Below are positions 8,285-17,664 of a stretch of 64,000 bases of DNA, in pieces. The translations under genes and the position numbers were made by a program. Origin of the DNA: JAUIKM01 sp964445695 (GTDB lineage: Bacteria > Bacteroidota > Ignavibacteria > Kapaibacteriales > UBA7675); contig CAYULF010000012.1 in NCBI GenBank assembly GCA_964445695.1, positions 1 through 64,000 of the forward strand, given 5' to 3'. Under the pieces are notes generated by a model. The model was not told the origin of the DNA, made no database searches, and saw nothing but the letters and a program-made list of their open reading frames with translations. Within the stretch, counting starts at the first letter, position 1; each line of letters starts with the position of its first letter.

Positions 8285-9502
8285 TCAGGAAAAGCGCAGA
8301 GCGCGCAGCGGCTTGATGCGCGCCGCAATCGCCGCCGGAATCAGCGTCGCCGCAAAACTCAATGCCAGGCCGACAACCGACACGATGGCGTAGTGCCAGG
8401 GCACAAATCGGATCGGCACCGCGTCGAGAAAATACAGCTCGCCCTGCAGCGAAATCACGTGGTATTCCGCCTGAATCCAGCACAGTGCAAAACCCAGCAC
8501 ACAGCCCGCCAGCGTTCCCGCCGCGCCCAGCGTCAGACCCTGAAACAGGAAAATCCGTCTGATGTCCGCGCGCGTCATGCCGAGCGCCCGCAGAATGCCG
8601 ATCGAGCGAATCTTTTCGATCACCAGCATCAGCAGCGTCGCGATAACGTTAAACACGGCCACAATGCTGATCAGCCCCAGCACCAGCGGAATCGGTTCCT
8701 TCTGCAGTTCGATCCACGCAAACATGCCCGCATAGGTGTCGAACACCGTCCGGCTGAAAAAAGGATAAAGCATCAGGTCGTCGAGCAGATTGGCCGTCTC
8801 GTCGATGCGGTCCAGGTCGTTAACCAGAATGTCAAAGCCGCTCGCCGCGCCCTCCGGCAGCCGGAACAGCGTTGCGGCGCGGTCAAAAGGCGCGTACACA
8901 TAGAGGTCGTCGTAGACCGCCATGCCCGTCTCGTATATGCCCACCACTTCAAATTGTTCGATGATCGGCAGCGCCATTGCCGTGGCGTCCCCCACCAGCG
9001 CATAGATCACGATGTTGTCGCCCACACCTACGCCCAACTGCCGCGCCAGTTTTTTGCCGACGATCATTTCGTAGGCGTCCGGTGCGGAAAAGTCAAAACG
9101 CCCGTCCGTGATGTTGTCGCGCAGGGTGGACACGTCCATTTCCGGCACGATCCCGCGGACCACGATGCCTTCTATGTAATCCGGCGCGCGCACCACGGCG
9201 TGATGACTCACGTAGGGCGCAATGGCTTTCACATTCGGGATCACGTTCAGGATGCCTTCGCGCCGCGTTTTTTCGTTGGGGATCGGCGCTTCGTCAAAAC
9301 CGCTCACCTGGATATTGGCGGAAAACTTGAAGGCGTTGTTTTTCAGCTCGTGTTCAAATCCGTCCAGCACAGCCATTGAAACGATCAGCGCGGCCGAGCC
9401 CAGCGCAATTCCCAGCAGCGCCACGAGCGATACAAAGGAGAGGAAGCGCGCGTTGTTGCGCGGCTGTGCGTATCGGCGGGCTATGAAAGTAGATGGACGC
9501 AT
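8285..9502 (-). CDS. Lipoprotein-releasing system permease, LolC/LolE family
   Basis: 405 residues from ATG 9502 (MRPSTFIARRYAQ, the usual start of this family); the frame stays open 25 codons further but without a family-like sequence. One N-terminal membrane segment (residues 25-48) is followed by a MacB-like periplasmic domain, then three C-terminal membrane segments. The coupling motif EKIRSIGILRALGMTRADIRRIF is clear. With the LolD ATPase it would pull lipoproteins from the inner membrane for transfer to the outer membrane. No lolD lies next to it. FCB bacteria often have one LolC/E hybrid, so I do not choose C or E. Confidence 0.9.
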   Translation of the reverse strand: MRPSTFIARRYAQPRNNARFLSFVSLVALLGIALGSAALIVSMAVLDGFEHELKNNAFKFSANIQVSGFDEAPIPNEKTRREGILNVIPNVKAIAPYVSHHAVVRAPDYIEGIVVRGIVPEMDVSTLRDNITDGRFDFSAPDAYEMIVGKKLARQLGVGVGDNIVIYALVGDATAMALPIIEQFEVVGIYETGMAVYDDLYVYAPFDRAATLFRLPEGAASGFDILVNDLDRIDETANLLDDLMLYPFFSRTVFDTYAGMFAWIELQKEPIPLVLGLISIVAVFNVIATLLMLVIEKIRSIGILRALGMTRADIRRIFLFQGLTLGAAGTLAGCVLGFALCWIQAEYHVISLQGELYFLDAVPIRFVPWHYAIVSVVGLALSFAATLIPAAIAARIKPLRALRFS

Positions 9503-9670
9503 CGGCAGGAACGGGTTCGGTGCGGGGCTCTCCCGGAATTTCAGCCGTCTCCGGATTTGGGGCGGCCCACGCAGCAACAGGACGATCGAGCGCCAATTTA
9601 CGCGTTTCCGGCGGGATATTCACTTTTGCACTCAGCTGCTTCCGGCGGACTTGGGTCTCGTTGCTCTGTG

Positions 9671-9742
9671 GCTTGATCGCTTCGCCCGGCTTTGCCTGGC
9701 TTGTTTTCTGCTTGATCGCTTCGCCCGGCTTTGCCTGGCTTG
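9671..9742. repeat. Two direct copies of a 33-bp unit
   Basis: Perfect copies at 9671-9703 and 9710-9742, each beginning GCTTGATCGCTTCGCCC, are separated by six bases (TTTTCT), giving a 39-bp period. Both contain a GATCGCTTCGCCCGGC core like that of dispersed palindromic elements. No coding frame is supported. Confidence 0.9.
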
Positions 9743-9796
9743 CTGTTTTCTTTTGCTTGTCATTGCGGGAGGTGTGACGAGGCGATGGAGAATCTG
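9737..9796 (-). repeat. REP-like interspersed element, copy A
   Basis: Read on the minus strand it is a GACAAGCAAAAG...GCAAGCC block next to the GGCGAAGCGATC units at 9671-9742. On the plus strand, TGTCATTGCGGGAGG...GCGATGGAGAATCT resembles the widespread TGTCATTGCGAGGAGCGAAG class of bacterial intergenic repeats. Related blocks lie at 17548 and 22115. Confidence 0.55.
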
Positions 9797-9855
9797 AATA
9801 GCGGAACTCAGATTCGCGAATCAGTAATTAAACAGTTTCTCATGCCACTGCCGGT

Positions 9856-10566
9856 TTAACAACTTTTGTTCCTGTTCCGCTTCATGTTAATTGCGGGTGT
9901 TCCGCAACCGCCGGGGGCTTGTTTTATCTTTGTTCTTACATTCGGGTAGCTGGTACAATCGCTGCACGCTGCAAGCAATTCCATTCGTTGCGGACTACCA
10001 AGGATGCTGCCGGGTTTTTCCTTAAACCCGGCTACCCAGGCCTCAAAATCCTTGAGATAGGGTGCATTGGAATTTGACTTATACCCACGGCGATGTTCTA
10101 TCGGAATCAGATGCTCGGGGAGGTCTATGGGCTGATCGCCGAAATACCAGAAGTGATCCGACAGCAGGGCGTATTCGCCGCTTAAATCCGTAGCCATGTC
10201 TTCTTCTGCGTGCAGGCTTCTTCGCAGTTCTGGTTTGCTGCCGCCGGAGTAGTCGTAGATGCAGTCGCCCACGCGATCAATGAAATTTGAACTTTTCATG
10301 TTCGGACGTTTCTGCGGCAGTTCCGATGAGCAGTACACGTCGTATTCTCTCATCGTCATTTTGACTGTAACGCGCATTATTGCAACAACTTTGAGTGAAA
10401 TGTCGCCTATAGGTGAGTTTTTGGAACCGACCGCTGCAATCCAGTCGCCTATTTTTGCGTGTCGTCGGAGTGTGGGTTTGCATGTCACCAGCGTGCAGAT
10501 GCCGTGGTATGGATTTGGCGCAAAACCCGAATCGCTTTTAATGCAGTAAGAAAACAATGTTGGCAT
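9856..10566 (-). CDS. Nmad2 (nucleotide modification associated domain 2) protein
   Basis: 236 residues. Residues 1-180 match my recollection of the Nmad2 family: an opening YCIKSDSGFAPNPYHGICT strand, CKPTLRRHAKIGDWIAAVGS, an AIMRVT strand, PQKRPNMKSSNF, GDCIYDY, and LLSDHFWYFGD before an RRGYKS segment. Nmad domains were proposed, from gene neighbourhoods, to act with enzymes that modify bases in DNA; the GDW turn suggests a PUA/ASCH-like nucleic-acid-reading fold. No methyltransferase or restriction gene lies nearby. The C-terminal 50 residues have three Cys (AACSDC, GGCG), possibly a small metal site. The gene is visibly AT-richer than its neighbours and may be acquired. Confident in family, not in function. 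Confidence 0.82.
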   Translation of the reverse strand: MPTLFSYCIKSDSGFAPNPYHGICTLVTCKPTLRRHAKIGDWIAAVGSKNSPIGDISLKVVAIMRVTVKMTMREYDVYCSSELPQKRPNMKSSNFIDRVGDCIYDYSGGSKPELRRSLHAEEDMATDLSGEYALLSDHFWYFGDQPIDLPEHLIPIEHRRGYKSNSNAPYLKDFEAWVAGFKEKPGSILGSPQRMELLAACSDCTSYPNVRTKIKQAPGGCGTPAINMKRNRNKSC

Positions 10567-10901
10567 GAATCTGATCCGTTATAGTTGCCGTGGCATTTTT
10601 ATCGATGTGCGATGTAGTCGCCGGTTTTGCGAATATAGTAAATTATATAACTTCTGTGAATTTGTGATTCTTTGTGGGAGTTCGTGGCAGTGTCAAATTT
10701 CGTGCTCATATCCTGATTGTTGGCGGGCTGAGTTTGCGCGATCGTGTGTTTCTTTTGCATAATAATTCTGAATATCCTGACCAGTGAAATGTTGGAATGT
10801 TGTAATAATTTAGCAATGCCACTGCGTGGCAAAAAAGGAGATAAGCCGTCCACCGTAGCTCAGCGAGGAGGCGCAGCACTCTTAAACAAATCGGCAAGGA
10901 C
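10567..10901. other. AT-rich intergenic region upstream of the Nmad2 gene
   Basis: About 335 bp, clearly AT-richer than the rest of the window, with no supported gene. It must contain the Nmad2 promoter. Short open frames here have no start signals or family features. Confidence 0.6.
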
Positions 10902-10962
10902 AAAAAGGCAACGGCCGTCCCGGATTCACATGCTCACCGTGCGTGAATTCCCGGAACGGCCG
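10902..10962 (-). terminator. Rho-independent terminator after the 1811-residue T9SS gene
   Basis: A long imperfect inverted repeat (ACGGCCGTCCCGGATTCAC at 10911-10929 against GTGAATTCCCGGAACGGCCG at 10943-10962) is followed on the minus strand by TTTTT (10902-10906). It sits about 40 bp after the stop codon. Confidence 0.8.
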
Positions 10963-11003
10963 CGCCCTCTTTTCAAGGGGTCGGTTGTCACCGAAGTGAC
11001 TGC

Positions 11004-14000
11004 TTACCGAAATACCCGCAGCGGAACGTGCATTTCGCTCTTGTCGCCATCGTCGCCGGCAATATGTAAAACAAGCAGGTAAGCGCCGGACGGCAGCGGA
11101 CGCTCGCCTTCGCCGCGCAGTGTGAAGTTGAAGTGCTGGGTTCCGGTCCGCATTCGATCGCTGTGCAGTGTGTTGACAACCGCGCCGCGCATGTCCACCA
11201 GATCCAGTCGAATCGAGCCGTCAAACGGAAGTTGAATGCTGACGTTAAGTTCACCGCGCGTCGGATTGGGCCCGGCGCTCAGTGTGCCGACCAACAACTC
11301 CGCCGCATGTGCAACGCCGTCGCGGCTGCTGTTGACTACAATGCTCACCGAAGCCGTCGAACTGCCGCCGAAGCCGTCCTCCACCGAATAAGTGAAGCTG
11401 TCCGCACCCGTCGCGGCGCCCGCGGTATACGTTACGCTTGTGCCGCCGCCGCTGATGACGCATGTGCCCAGTGCGCCGTCGTTAACATTCGCAACGCTGA
11501 GAACTTCGCCGTCGTCGGGATCATTGTCGTTGTTTAACACAGAAATTACAACGGAGTTGTTGACCGCCACAGCAGCCGATCCGTCGTCGACGGCCTGTGG
11601 CGTGCGGTTGCGGTACACTACGCAGAGTGCGTCGCTCAGTTCGCTCGCCACGTAGACATGCCGACTGTCAGGGCTGACAACCAGGTCGTGTGCGCCGTTC
11701 AAGCCCTGGCAGCCGTCGACATTGTCGCGGAAAGCCTGGTGATACGTCAGCCCGCCGTCATTGCGATTGCGTTTAAATACAACCAGTGCGTCATCCAGCT
11801 GCGCCGCGGCGTACACCTGTGCTCCGTCGGCCGAAACTTCAATGCTCTGAATGCCGTCGAGCAGGCCGCCGTTGATAATCCCGTTGAAATTCAGCGTGCC
11901 GTCGCCGGCGCGTTTAAACATGGCCACAGCCTGATCGCCGAAGCCGGCAACGTACAGATCGTTGCCGTCGGGACTGACGGCGACGTCCGACGCAAGACTC
12001 AGACCGTCCACGCCGGAAATGCCGTCTTTGTGAAATTCGAGGAATGTCAACCTGCCGTCCTCGGGATTGCGCGAGAAAACGGAGATGGCATTGTCACCCG
12101 AGCCGGCGGCGTACACGTTCTGCCCGTCCATGCTGACGGCCGCGCCGATCGGAAAACGCAATCCGTTGACACCGTCACGTCCGTCCCGATAGCGCTCCTG
12201 GAACTGCAACAAACCGCTGTTGGGGTCGCGCCGGAAGGCGACCAGCGAGTGGGCCGAGTACCCGGTGACGTAGAGACTTGTACCATCGGGGCTGATCGCC
12301 AGTCCCAGCGCCTCATTGATGCCCGAGATCGTTTCGCAGCCGTCGAGCTTGCCGTTAACGCGCCGGTCCATATAGCTCAGTTCGCCGTCAACCTGATTGA
12401 TGTTAAACACAACGACTGCATTGCTGCCGAATGCCGCGGCGTAGAGGTGTTTGCCGTCCGGGCTGACCACCACGTCAAACGGCGCCACGAGCGACTTGAC
12501 GTCGTTGATCTGATGTTGTGCGCGACTGCGGTATTCCAGCGTACCGTCGGCGTTGTCGCGTTCGAACACTACTATCGAGTTGTCGGCCCGGCTGCTGATA
12601 TAAACAAAACGACCGTCGGGACTGCAGGCCGCTCCAACCGGTCGGCGCATGCCGGTAATACCGTTGTTTTGGTTGGTCGGGCTCTCGACGTAGAACAGAT
12701 TGATGTCGTTGACAGTATTGGCCGGGCGGATTTCAACCGCGGAGCCGGTGACAACGCAGCCGTTGACGTCGCGAATTCGGTAGGTAAACGAGTCGACGCC
12801 GCTGAACCCGGCCGTGGGCGAGTACTCGATTTCACCGTTGGCGTTGGTCGTCAGCGTGCCGCCAAGCGGCGCTCCCGCGTCGACCAGTTGCAGGCCGACG
12901 CCGATGTCATTGGTTAAAACGTTAAAAGTCACAACGGTGGAAGCATTGGTCACGATGTCCGGTACGGCACGCACATCGGCCGCCGTTACGGCGACATCGT
13001 ACTGCAGCGCACAACCGGCGTCCGTCGTCAGGTTGACGCTGACGCTGCCGGTCGTTCCTGTCGGCCAGTTAACCAGCAGACGATGTTCGTGAATGCCGTT
13101 CAATACGATCCCGTTGCACACCGCCCAGTCGTAATTCATCAGCGGGTCGAACGGTAGTTCATAGACGACCGTCTGCTGCGGACAAACGAGCTGCGGACCG
13201 GAAATCACAAAGGGTGCGCCTGCAGTGATTGTCACCTGGATGACAATCGTGCTGCTCAACGGCGGCATGGCGTCGTCTTCCGCCGTAACGTACACGTCCA
13301 GCGTGCCGGATGTAAAACATGTCGGCGTGATGTTTAAGTAGGCCGTACCGTCCACTATTGTGAACGTCAGATTGCTGTCCGGAACCAGCGCGGGGTTGGA
13401 CGAGGTGGCCGTGAGCGTTAACAGTTCAATGTCGAGGTCCGCATCGTCGATATCGATTGCGACGGACGTTGAGCGGTTGGCGTCCAGCGTCACATCACCG
13501 GGGGATACAATAACCGGTGGATCGTTGACCGCAATGATGTTAACCATCAGGCTCGTTGACGTCATGTTGCCGTCCGGATCTGTAACCGTGATGGTCAGGT
13601 CGACCAGGCCGTTGGCGTTGGTCGCGCCCACCACGCTGAACTGCGTCGTGGTTGCGGTCGGAATTGTTAACTGCGTTGCGCCGGCGGACGGGATCACGGC
13701 CTCATTGCTGGATGTGATCGTGATATTGAGCAGGGAGGGATCGGACTGCAAGTCGCCCAGGAAAAGCGTGAAGAAGCCGGTTTCGTCTTCCTGCAAATCA
13801 ATCCAGCCGAGCGAAGCCTGGATAATCGGGGCCGATGGTTCAAAGGAAATGCTGACACTGGTTGAACCGAGACTGCCCGGATTAACAACATGCAGCAGCG
13901 TCGTCAGCGCCGAAGTGCCGTTGTAGGTCAGCTCCAATGATCCCGAGGTGTTTACGGCGGATTCGCTCAGCACATAACTCGTTTGGCCGCCCAGCAGCAC

Positions 14001-16439
14001 GCGCGGGTCGTCAACTGTCAGAATCAGCGTTGTTGAATGAGCCGGCCGCGGGTAAATGTTGTTAAACGTCGCAACCAGATAGTTGGCCGCATCCAGGCTG
14101 GAAATTGTGATCGGTACGGTCGCCGCCGCGTCGAAAGCGGTCGTGCCTCCGTTAAAGCCGTCAAAACCCACGCCTGCGCCGGCCGTGCCGTTTGTATTGC
14201 CGGCCGCGGACGTCAATCCGATCTGCACCGCCGCCGGCGGCAGCAGATGTACCGAGAGCGAGCTTGAAGCCAGAGCGCTCGCTCCCGCTGCGGTTGCCAG
14301 TTCCAGCGTTGTTTCCAACTGATATGCGCCGGTGTATGTCAACTGTATTTGCGCGCTTGTCACCGTCGCGCCGCTTGCGACAACCGGTGCGGTACTGTTT
14401 AACAGGAGCGCGACATCCGGCGGATTGGACGGCAGCCGCAGTTCCAGCGGCAGGTCGGCATCCGGCGGCGAGAGCTGACCCAGACTGTTAAATGCGCCGG
14501 CATCAATGTTTATGCCGGCCGAAATGCGCTGGGAGTTCGCAGCAAATGTTAATTGGTTGCGCGATGCCGCTGCGCCGTTGTTAAACCCATCGTCCTGATC
14601 CGGCGCAATGGTGCTGAACGCCAGTCTGTCGGGCGCAGGCGGCAGGACGGTCACTGCTAAAGTCGTTTGTGCGCTTGCGCCGCCGGCGTCGACTACGCGG
14701 AATGTCAGTACCACCGTACCATTGGTGGCGGCGCTGATGCTGTTGATGTTAAAACAGGTATTGGCCGCTGTTGCGCCGACCTGCACTATGCCCGCGTCGG
14801 CGATGATTGTCGGCTGGTTGGATTCAGCCTCCAGCACGAGCAGGTTAGTCGGCGTTTCGAGATCCGCAATTGTCAGGCAAACCTGGCCCGTTTCGTCCGA
14901 GCGCATCTGCACCGCGGTCACGCCGGCCGCGATTTGAGGCGTTTCGTTCGGCGTTTCTCCGGTCAGAAATTGCCATTCGGTCGAGAGTGAAATACCGGCA
15001 AACGAGGTGCCCGCCGGGCCGACAATCATTGAGCCGTCGATTGTGACGTAGAGTGAAGTCGATGGCGGCAGGTAGGCAGGAGGAACAAAACTCAGAACCC
15101 GCGTTCCCGCGCCTGTCAGCCCGATTGCCGTTGTGCTGAAAACCACCGCGGCATTGGTGGCGTGACGAATGTTAACCTGGCCCCCACCGGTCGTGACGCG
15201 CTGATGAAATCCGATGTTTATTCCGGCTGTCACGTCCGCGTCGATGGAACCGGCCGCGGGCGTCAGGCTCAGATAACCGAACAGCGCGCCGTACTCGTAC
15301 GCGCCCGCGTCGGGCGTACCGCTGCGAATGTAGGCGCGGCCGTCGTCGCCCGGTTCGTCAAAACCAGTCGTGCCGTGGTCGACGGCATTGGCGCCGCCCG
15401 AGCTGATCGCCATCGTGCGTACCGTGCCGCCGTTCCAGCCCGGCGTCGAAGCCACGCCCGAAGCACCTGCGCCGACATTCGACAGGTCCGACAGCAGCAA
15501 GGTAATCGAGAGCGGCAGATCGCGAAAAATGTTGCCGCCGTTCGAGGTGTAGGTTCCGAGTCCGGTTAATTCTATTGTCGGAAGCAGGCTGCTGCTGCTG
15601 CGGTCAAAAATGGAGTTTTGCAGTGTGACGGCGTTGTTGAGTCCGTCAACGGTCAGGTCCTGAGCGGCCAGCAGCCCGCCGCCCGAGTTATTGAAAAAGG
15701 TGCAGTTTACAATGGTGAGCGAGGGCGGATCGGCGCCGGAGATCACCTCGCTGCTGACGCCGCCGCCGGCCACGCTGCAACTGTTGTTGTAAAACGTACA
15801 GTTTATCAGCTCGACTGCCGCGTCGCCCAGAATAGCGAGTGCGCCGCCGCCGCCCGCGCCGCTGCCGGAAACAGCGTTGCCGCTGAAAAAACAGCGTTCT
15901 ATGCTGACGGAACCCGTGCCGATGATGAACACAGCGCCGCCGTTGTCATTCTCATTGCCTGCGCCGGCTGCGCTGGAGCTGTTGTCGACGAACTCGCAGT
16001 CGCGCACGGTCAGCGAGCCGCTGGTCTCCTTGAAGATCGCACCACCGCCGAAAAATACGTCGCCGCCGGCGCTGATCGAAACTTCGCCGCCATAGCCGTC
16101 GCTCAGTGTCAAACCCTGAATCGTTACGGATGCCGTCGTCATGACGTGAAAAATCTGAACGGCGTCGTTCCCGGAAATACTCAGCTCATCAGCGCCGGGG
16201 CCGCTGATAAATACAGCTTTGTCAATGGCAATAGTGCCGCTGGTCAACACGATCTGTGAGAGACTGTCTTCGAATACTATAACGTCGTTTGCCTGGGCGA
16301 TCTGGACGGCATTGCGAAGCGAGCCGTTTCCATTGTCGTTACTGTTCGATACAGTCAGTTCGGTTGCGGATAACAAACAAGGGGCGGAAATCAAAGCAAT
16401 CAGGACGAGTGCCAGAGGTAAATGCGGAGATGACTTCAT
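11004..16439 (-). CDS. T9SS-secreted surface protein: beta-helix, Ig/cadherin-like repeats, seven-blade propeller
   Basis: 1811 residues from ATG 16439 (MKSSPHLPLALVLIAL signal peptide); an ATG ten codons upstream is less likely. Residues 30-370 are a right-handed beta-helix of the Pmp/CSLREA kind (DNGNGSLRNAVQIAQAND, then repeated CxFxNNS turns). Residues 380-1100 hold repeated beta-sandwich modules. About 1180-1245 is a cadherin-like module (VTFNVLTNDIGVG...DSFTYRIRD). Residues 1250-1615 are a YVTN/lactonase-type propeller with seven SPDGxxLYVAx blades. A second cadherin-like module follows, and the last 90 residues are a T9SS type A sorting domain (SAGPNPTRGELNVSI ... LPSGAYLLVLHI). It should be exported and anchored or released at the cell surface. 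No enzymatic residues were recognised; an adhesive or structural role is inference. Confidence 0.88.
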   Translation of the reverse strand: MKSSPHLPLALVLIALISAPCLLSATELTVSNSNDNGNGSLRNAVQIAQANDVIVFEDSLSQIVLTSGTIAIDKAVFISGPGADELSISGNDAVQIFHVMTTASVTIQGLTLSDGYGGEVSISAGGDVFFGGGAIFKETSGSLTVRDCEFVDNSSSAAGAGNENDNGGAVFIIGTGSVSIERCFFSGNAVSGSGAGGGGALAILGDAAVELINCTFYNNSCSVAGGGVSSEVISGADPPSLTIVNCTFFNNSGGGLLAAQDLTVDGLNNAVTLQNSIFDRSSSSLLPTIELTGLGTYTSNGGNIFRDLPLSITLLLSDLSNVGAGASGVASTPGWNGGTVRTMAISSGGANAVDHGTTGFDEPGDDGRAYIRSGTPDAGAYEYGALFGYLSLTPAAGSIDADVTAGINIGFHQRVTTGGGQVNIRHATNAAVVFSTTAIGLTGAGTRVLSFVPPAYLPPSTSLYVTIDGSMIVGPAGTSFAGISLSTEWQFLTGETPNETPQIAAGVTAVQMRSDETGQVCLTIADLETPTNLLVLEAESNQPTIIADAGIVQVGATAANTCFNINSISAATNGTVVLTFRVVDAGGASAQTTLAVTVLPPAPDRLAFSTIAPDQDDGFNNGAAASRNQLTFAANSQRISAGINIDAGAFNSLGQLSPPDADLPLELRLPSNPPDVALLLNSTAPVVASGATVTSAQIQLTYTGAYQLETTLELATAAGASALASSSLSVHLLPPAAVQIGLTSAAGNTNGTAGAGVGFDGFNGGTTAFDAAATVPITISSLDAANYLVATFNNIYPRPAHSTTLILTVDDPRVLLGGQTSYVLSESAVNTSGSLELTYNGTSALTTLLHVVNPGSLGSTSVSISFEPSAPIIQASLGWIDLQEDETGFFTLFLGDLQSDPSLLNITITSSNEAVIPSAGATQLTIPTATTTQFSVVGATNANGLVDLTITVTDPDGNMTSTSLMVNIIAVNDPPVIVSPGDVTLDANRSTSVAIDIDDADLDIELLTLTATSSNPALVPDSNLTFTIVDGTAYLNITPTCFTSGTLDVYVTAEDDAMPPLSSTIVIQVTITAGAPFVISGPQLVCPQQTVVYELPFDPLMNYDWAVCNGIVLNGIHEHRLLVNWPTGTTGSVSVNLTTDAGCALQYDVAVTAADVRAVPDIVTNASTVVTFNVLTNDIGVGLQLVDAGAPLGGTLTTNANGEIEYSPTAGFSGVDSFTYRIRDVNGCVVTGSAVEIRPANTVNDINLFYVESPTNQNNGITGMRRPVGAACSPDGRFVYISSRADNSIVVFERDNADGTLEYRSRAQHQINDVKSLVAPFDVVVSPDGKHLYAAAFGSNAVVVFNINQVDGELSYMDRRVNGKLDGCETISGINEALGLAISPDGTSLYVTGYSAHSLVAFRRDPNSGLLQFQERYRDGRDGVNGLRFPIGAAVSMDGQNVYAAGSGDNAISVFSRNPEDGRLTFLEFHKDGISGVDGLSLASDVAVSPDGNDLYVAGFGDQAVAMFKRAGDGTLNFNGIINGGLLDGIQSIEVSADGAQVYAAAQLDDALVVFKRNRNDGGLTYHQAFRDNVDGCQGLNGAHDLVVSPDSRHVYVASELSDALCVVYRNRTPQAVDDGSAAVAVNNSVVISVLNNDNDPDDGEVLSVANVNDGALGTCVISGGGTSVTYTAGAATGADSFTYSVEDGFGGSSTASVSIVVNSSRDGVAHAAELLVGTLSAGPNPTRGELNVSIQLPFDGSIRLDLVDMRGAVVNTLHSDRMRTGTQHFNFTLRGEGERPLPSGAYLLVLHIAGDDGDKSEMHVPLRVFR

Positions 16440-16981
16440 GGCTTTTCCCGCTTTAATTAGTGGAACCAACTAAGTAACAAGCGAATATACATTTCTGTGT
16501 GAGTGAGTCAATTGCACAATAACTTTAAAATATGGTTCCTGTATTTCGTGTAACGTTGAAGTAATATTTATTTGTTGTGTCGCGATAACACGGTGATAAT
16601 GCTGCTTTTTTGCTGAAATTCGATAGTTCTGAAGAATTATTTATTGATAGTTTGGAGCTGTTATTTAAACTGAAGGCGATTGATGTCATTTAAATGCAAG
16701 AAGTGTGCATGTGCGATTTTTTCGACCGAATCATCCGGAGTCGTTATATGTAAGCGGGCAATTGCATTCTTACAATTTTTCAGACGCCAAAAGACCGATT
16801 CTACGCAAAAATCCGACAAAGAGCCGGTGAGGGCGGAGGGCGCAGTAAATGCAAATCAGTCGCGTGTCCGTTTGTGCGGGGGATGCTTGCGGGACGTCGG
16901 AATTATCTACCGGGCACAGGTTTGCCGGGCGACCAGCAGGTTGTAGTTGACGCATTGTGCAACGGCGTTGTAGATTTGCAC
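16440..16981. other. AT-rich divergent intergenic region
   Basis: About 540 bp between two divergent genes, AT-rich for the first 250 bp (ATATGGTTCC, AATATTTATTTG), so it should hold promoters for both. Apart from the doubtful small frame at 16683, I see no gene. Confidence 0.6.
16683..16946 (+). CDS. Possible small Cys-rich protein
   Basis: 87 residues from ATG 16683. It has two CxxC pairs, CKKC near residue 5 and CGGC near residue 66, plus a lone Cys near residue 22, so a small zinc ribbon is conceivable. The middle is low in complexity, there is no clear ribosome binding site, and the end overlaps the longer alternative start of the DUF1643 gene. I recognise no family; it may not be a gene. 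Confidence 0.22.
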   Translation: MSFKCKKCACAIFSTESSGVVICKRAIAFLQFFRRQKTDSTQKSDKEPVRAEGAVNANQSRVRLCGGCLRDVGIIYRAQVCRATSRL

Positions 16982-17497
16982 ATGCCTGCAAACACCTGGC
17001 TCGAATCAAAAGCGGTATTTTCACGCTGCCGTCGTTTCCGCTACTCACTGACGCGGGTGTGGGACGCCGACGCCGCGCGCGTACTCTGGATCATGCTCAA
17101 TCCTTCCACGGCGGACGCCGACTCAAACGACGCAACCATCACCCGCTGCGAAACCTACGCGCGGGACTGGGGCTATGGCGGAATCCGGGTCGTTAACCTC
17201 TTTGCACTCTGCGCCACATTTCCCGCTGATCTGATAAAGGCAGGCTTTTTGGTTGGCCCGCACAATGATGTTCACATCCGGCGCGCACTGAGGCACTTAA
17301 ACAACAGTGACATTGTGCTCTGTGCCTGGGGCCGTCACGCCGTCGGGTCGGCCAGAGTCGCGCGTGTGTTGAATCTGATTGCCGCTTCCGGCGCCGAACC
17401 GCTGTGTCTCAAATACAACAAGGACGGAACGCCGGCGCATCCCGGACGACTTAAACGCACATTGACGCCGATTCCCTACACTGTAGCCGCCGACTGA
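16982..17497 (+). CDS. DUF1643 domain protein
   Basis: 171 residues from ATG 16982; a GTG at 16874 gives 36 more residues without family resemblance. Family hallmarks are present: AVFSRCRRFRYSLTRVWD, VLWIMLNPSTADADSNDATI, RDWGYGGIRVVNLFALCAT, GPHNDVHI, and a late VLCAWGRHA strand. DUF1643 proteins are small, often plasmid- or phage-borne, with no proven activity; conserved Asn/Pro/Ser/Thr and Arg/Cys residues suggest an enzyme or nucleotide-binding protein. Together with the Nmad2 gene it brackets the 1811-residue surface protein gene. Confidence 0.87.
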   Translation: MPANTWLESKAVFSRCRRFRYSLTRVWDADAARVLWIMLNPSTADADSNDATITRCETYARDWGYGGIRVVNLFALCATFPADLIKAGFLVGPHNDVHIRRALRHLNNSDIVLCAWGRHAVGSARVARVLNLIAASGAEPLCLKYNKDGTPAHPGRLKRTLTPIPYTVAAD

Positions 17498-17547
17498 AAC
17501 GGCCGACGCATTAAACAGGCGCTTTTGTTATCTCATTAAAACCCGTT

Positions 17548-17600
17548 GACAAACAAAAGCAAAAAGCAAGCCGCCGAAATGTCAATGAGGAGGCGAAGCG
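17548..17600 (+). repeat. REP-like interspersed element, copy B
   Basis: GACAAACAAAAGCAAAAAGC followed by AAGCC at 17548-17572, then TGTCAATGAGGAGGCGAAGC at 17580-17599. It is the same block order as copy A (minus strand) and similar to copy C. It lies between the convergent DUF1643 and MATE genes. Confidence 0.55.
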
Positions 17601-17664
17601 GCTCTGGTCGGGGCATGAAGCATCGGGTATAGGCGAAGTGCCGGAAGTTAACAATCAGGTGAAA

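Larger units (their letters stand above)
9503..9855. other. Intergenic region of 353 bp with repeats
   Basis: No gene is supported here. It must hold the promoter of the lolC/E-type gene. It contains a 33-bp direct repeat and a tail resembling an interspersed repeat seen elsewhere in the window (listed separately). Confidence 0.6.

Noticed and set aside
8270..9379. Long plus-strand frame antisense to the LolC/E-type gene
   Set aside because: Composition (His/Arg/Gln-rich, no hydrophobic core) is that of an antisense frame; the opposite strand has clear family motifs.
11658..12917. 419-codon plus-strand frame opposite the propeller of the T9SS protein
   Set aside because: Shadow of the repeated propeller; no motif.
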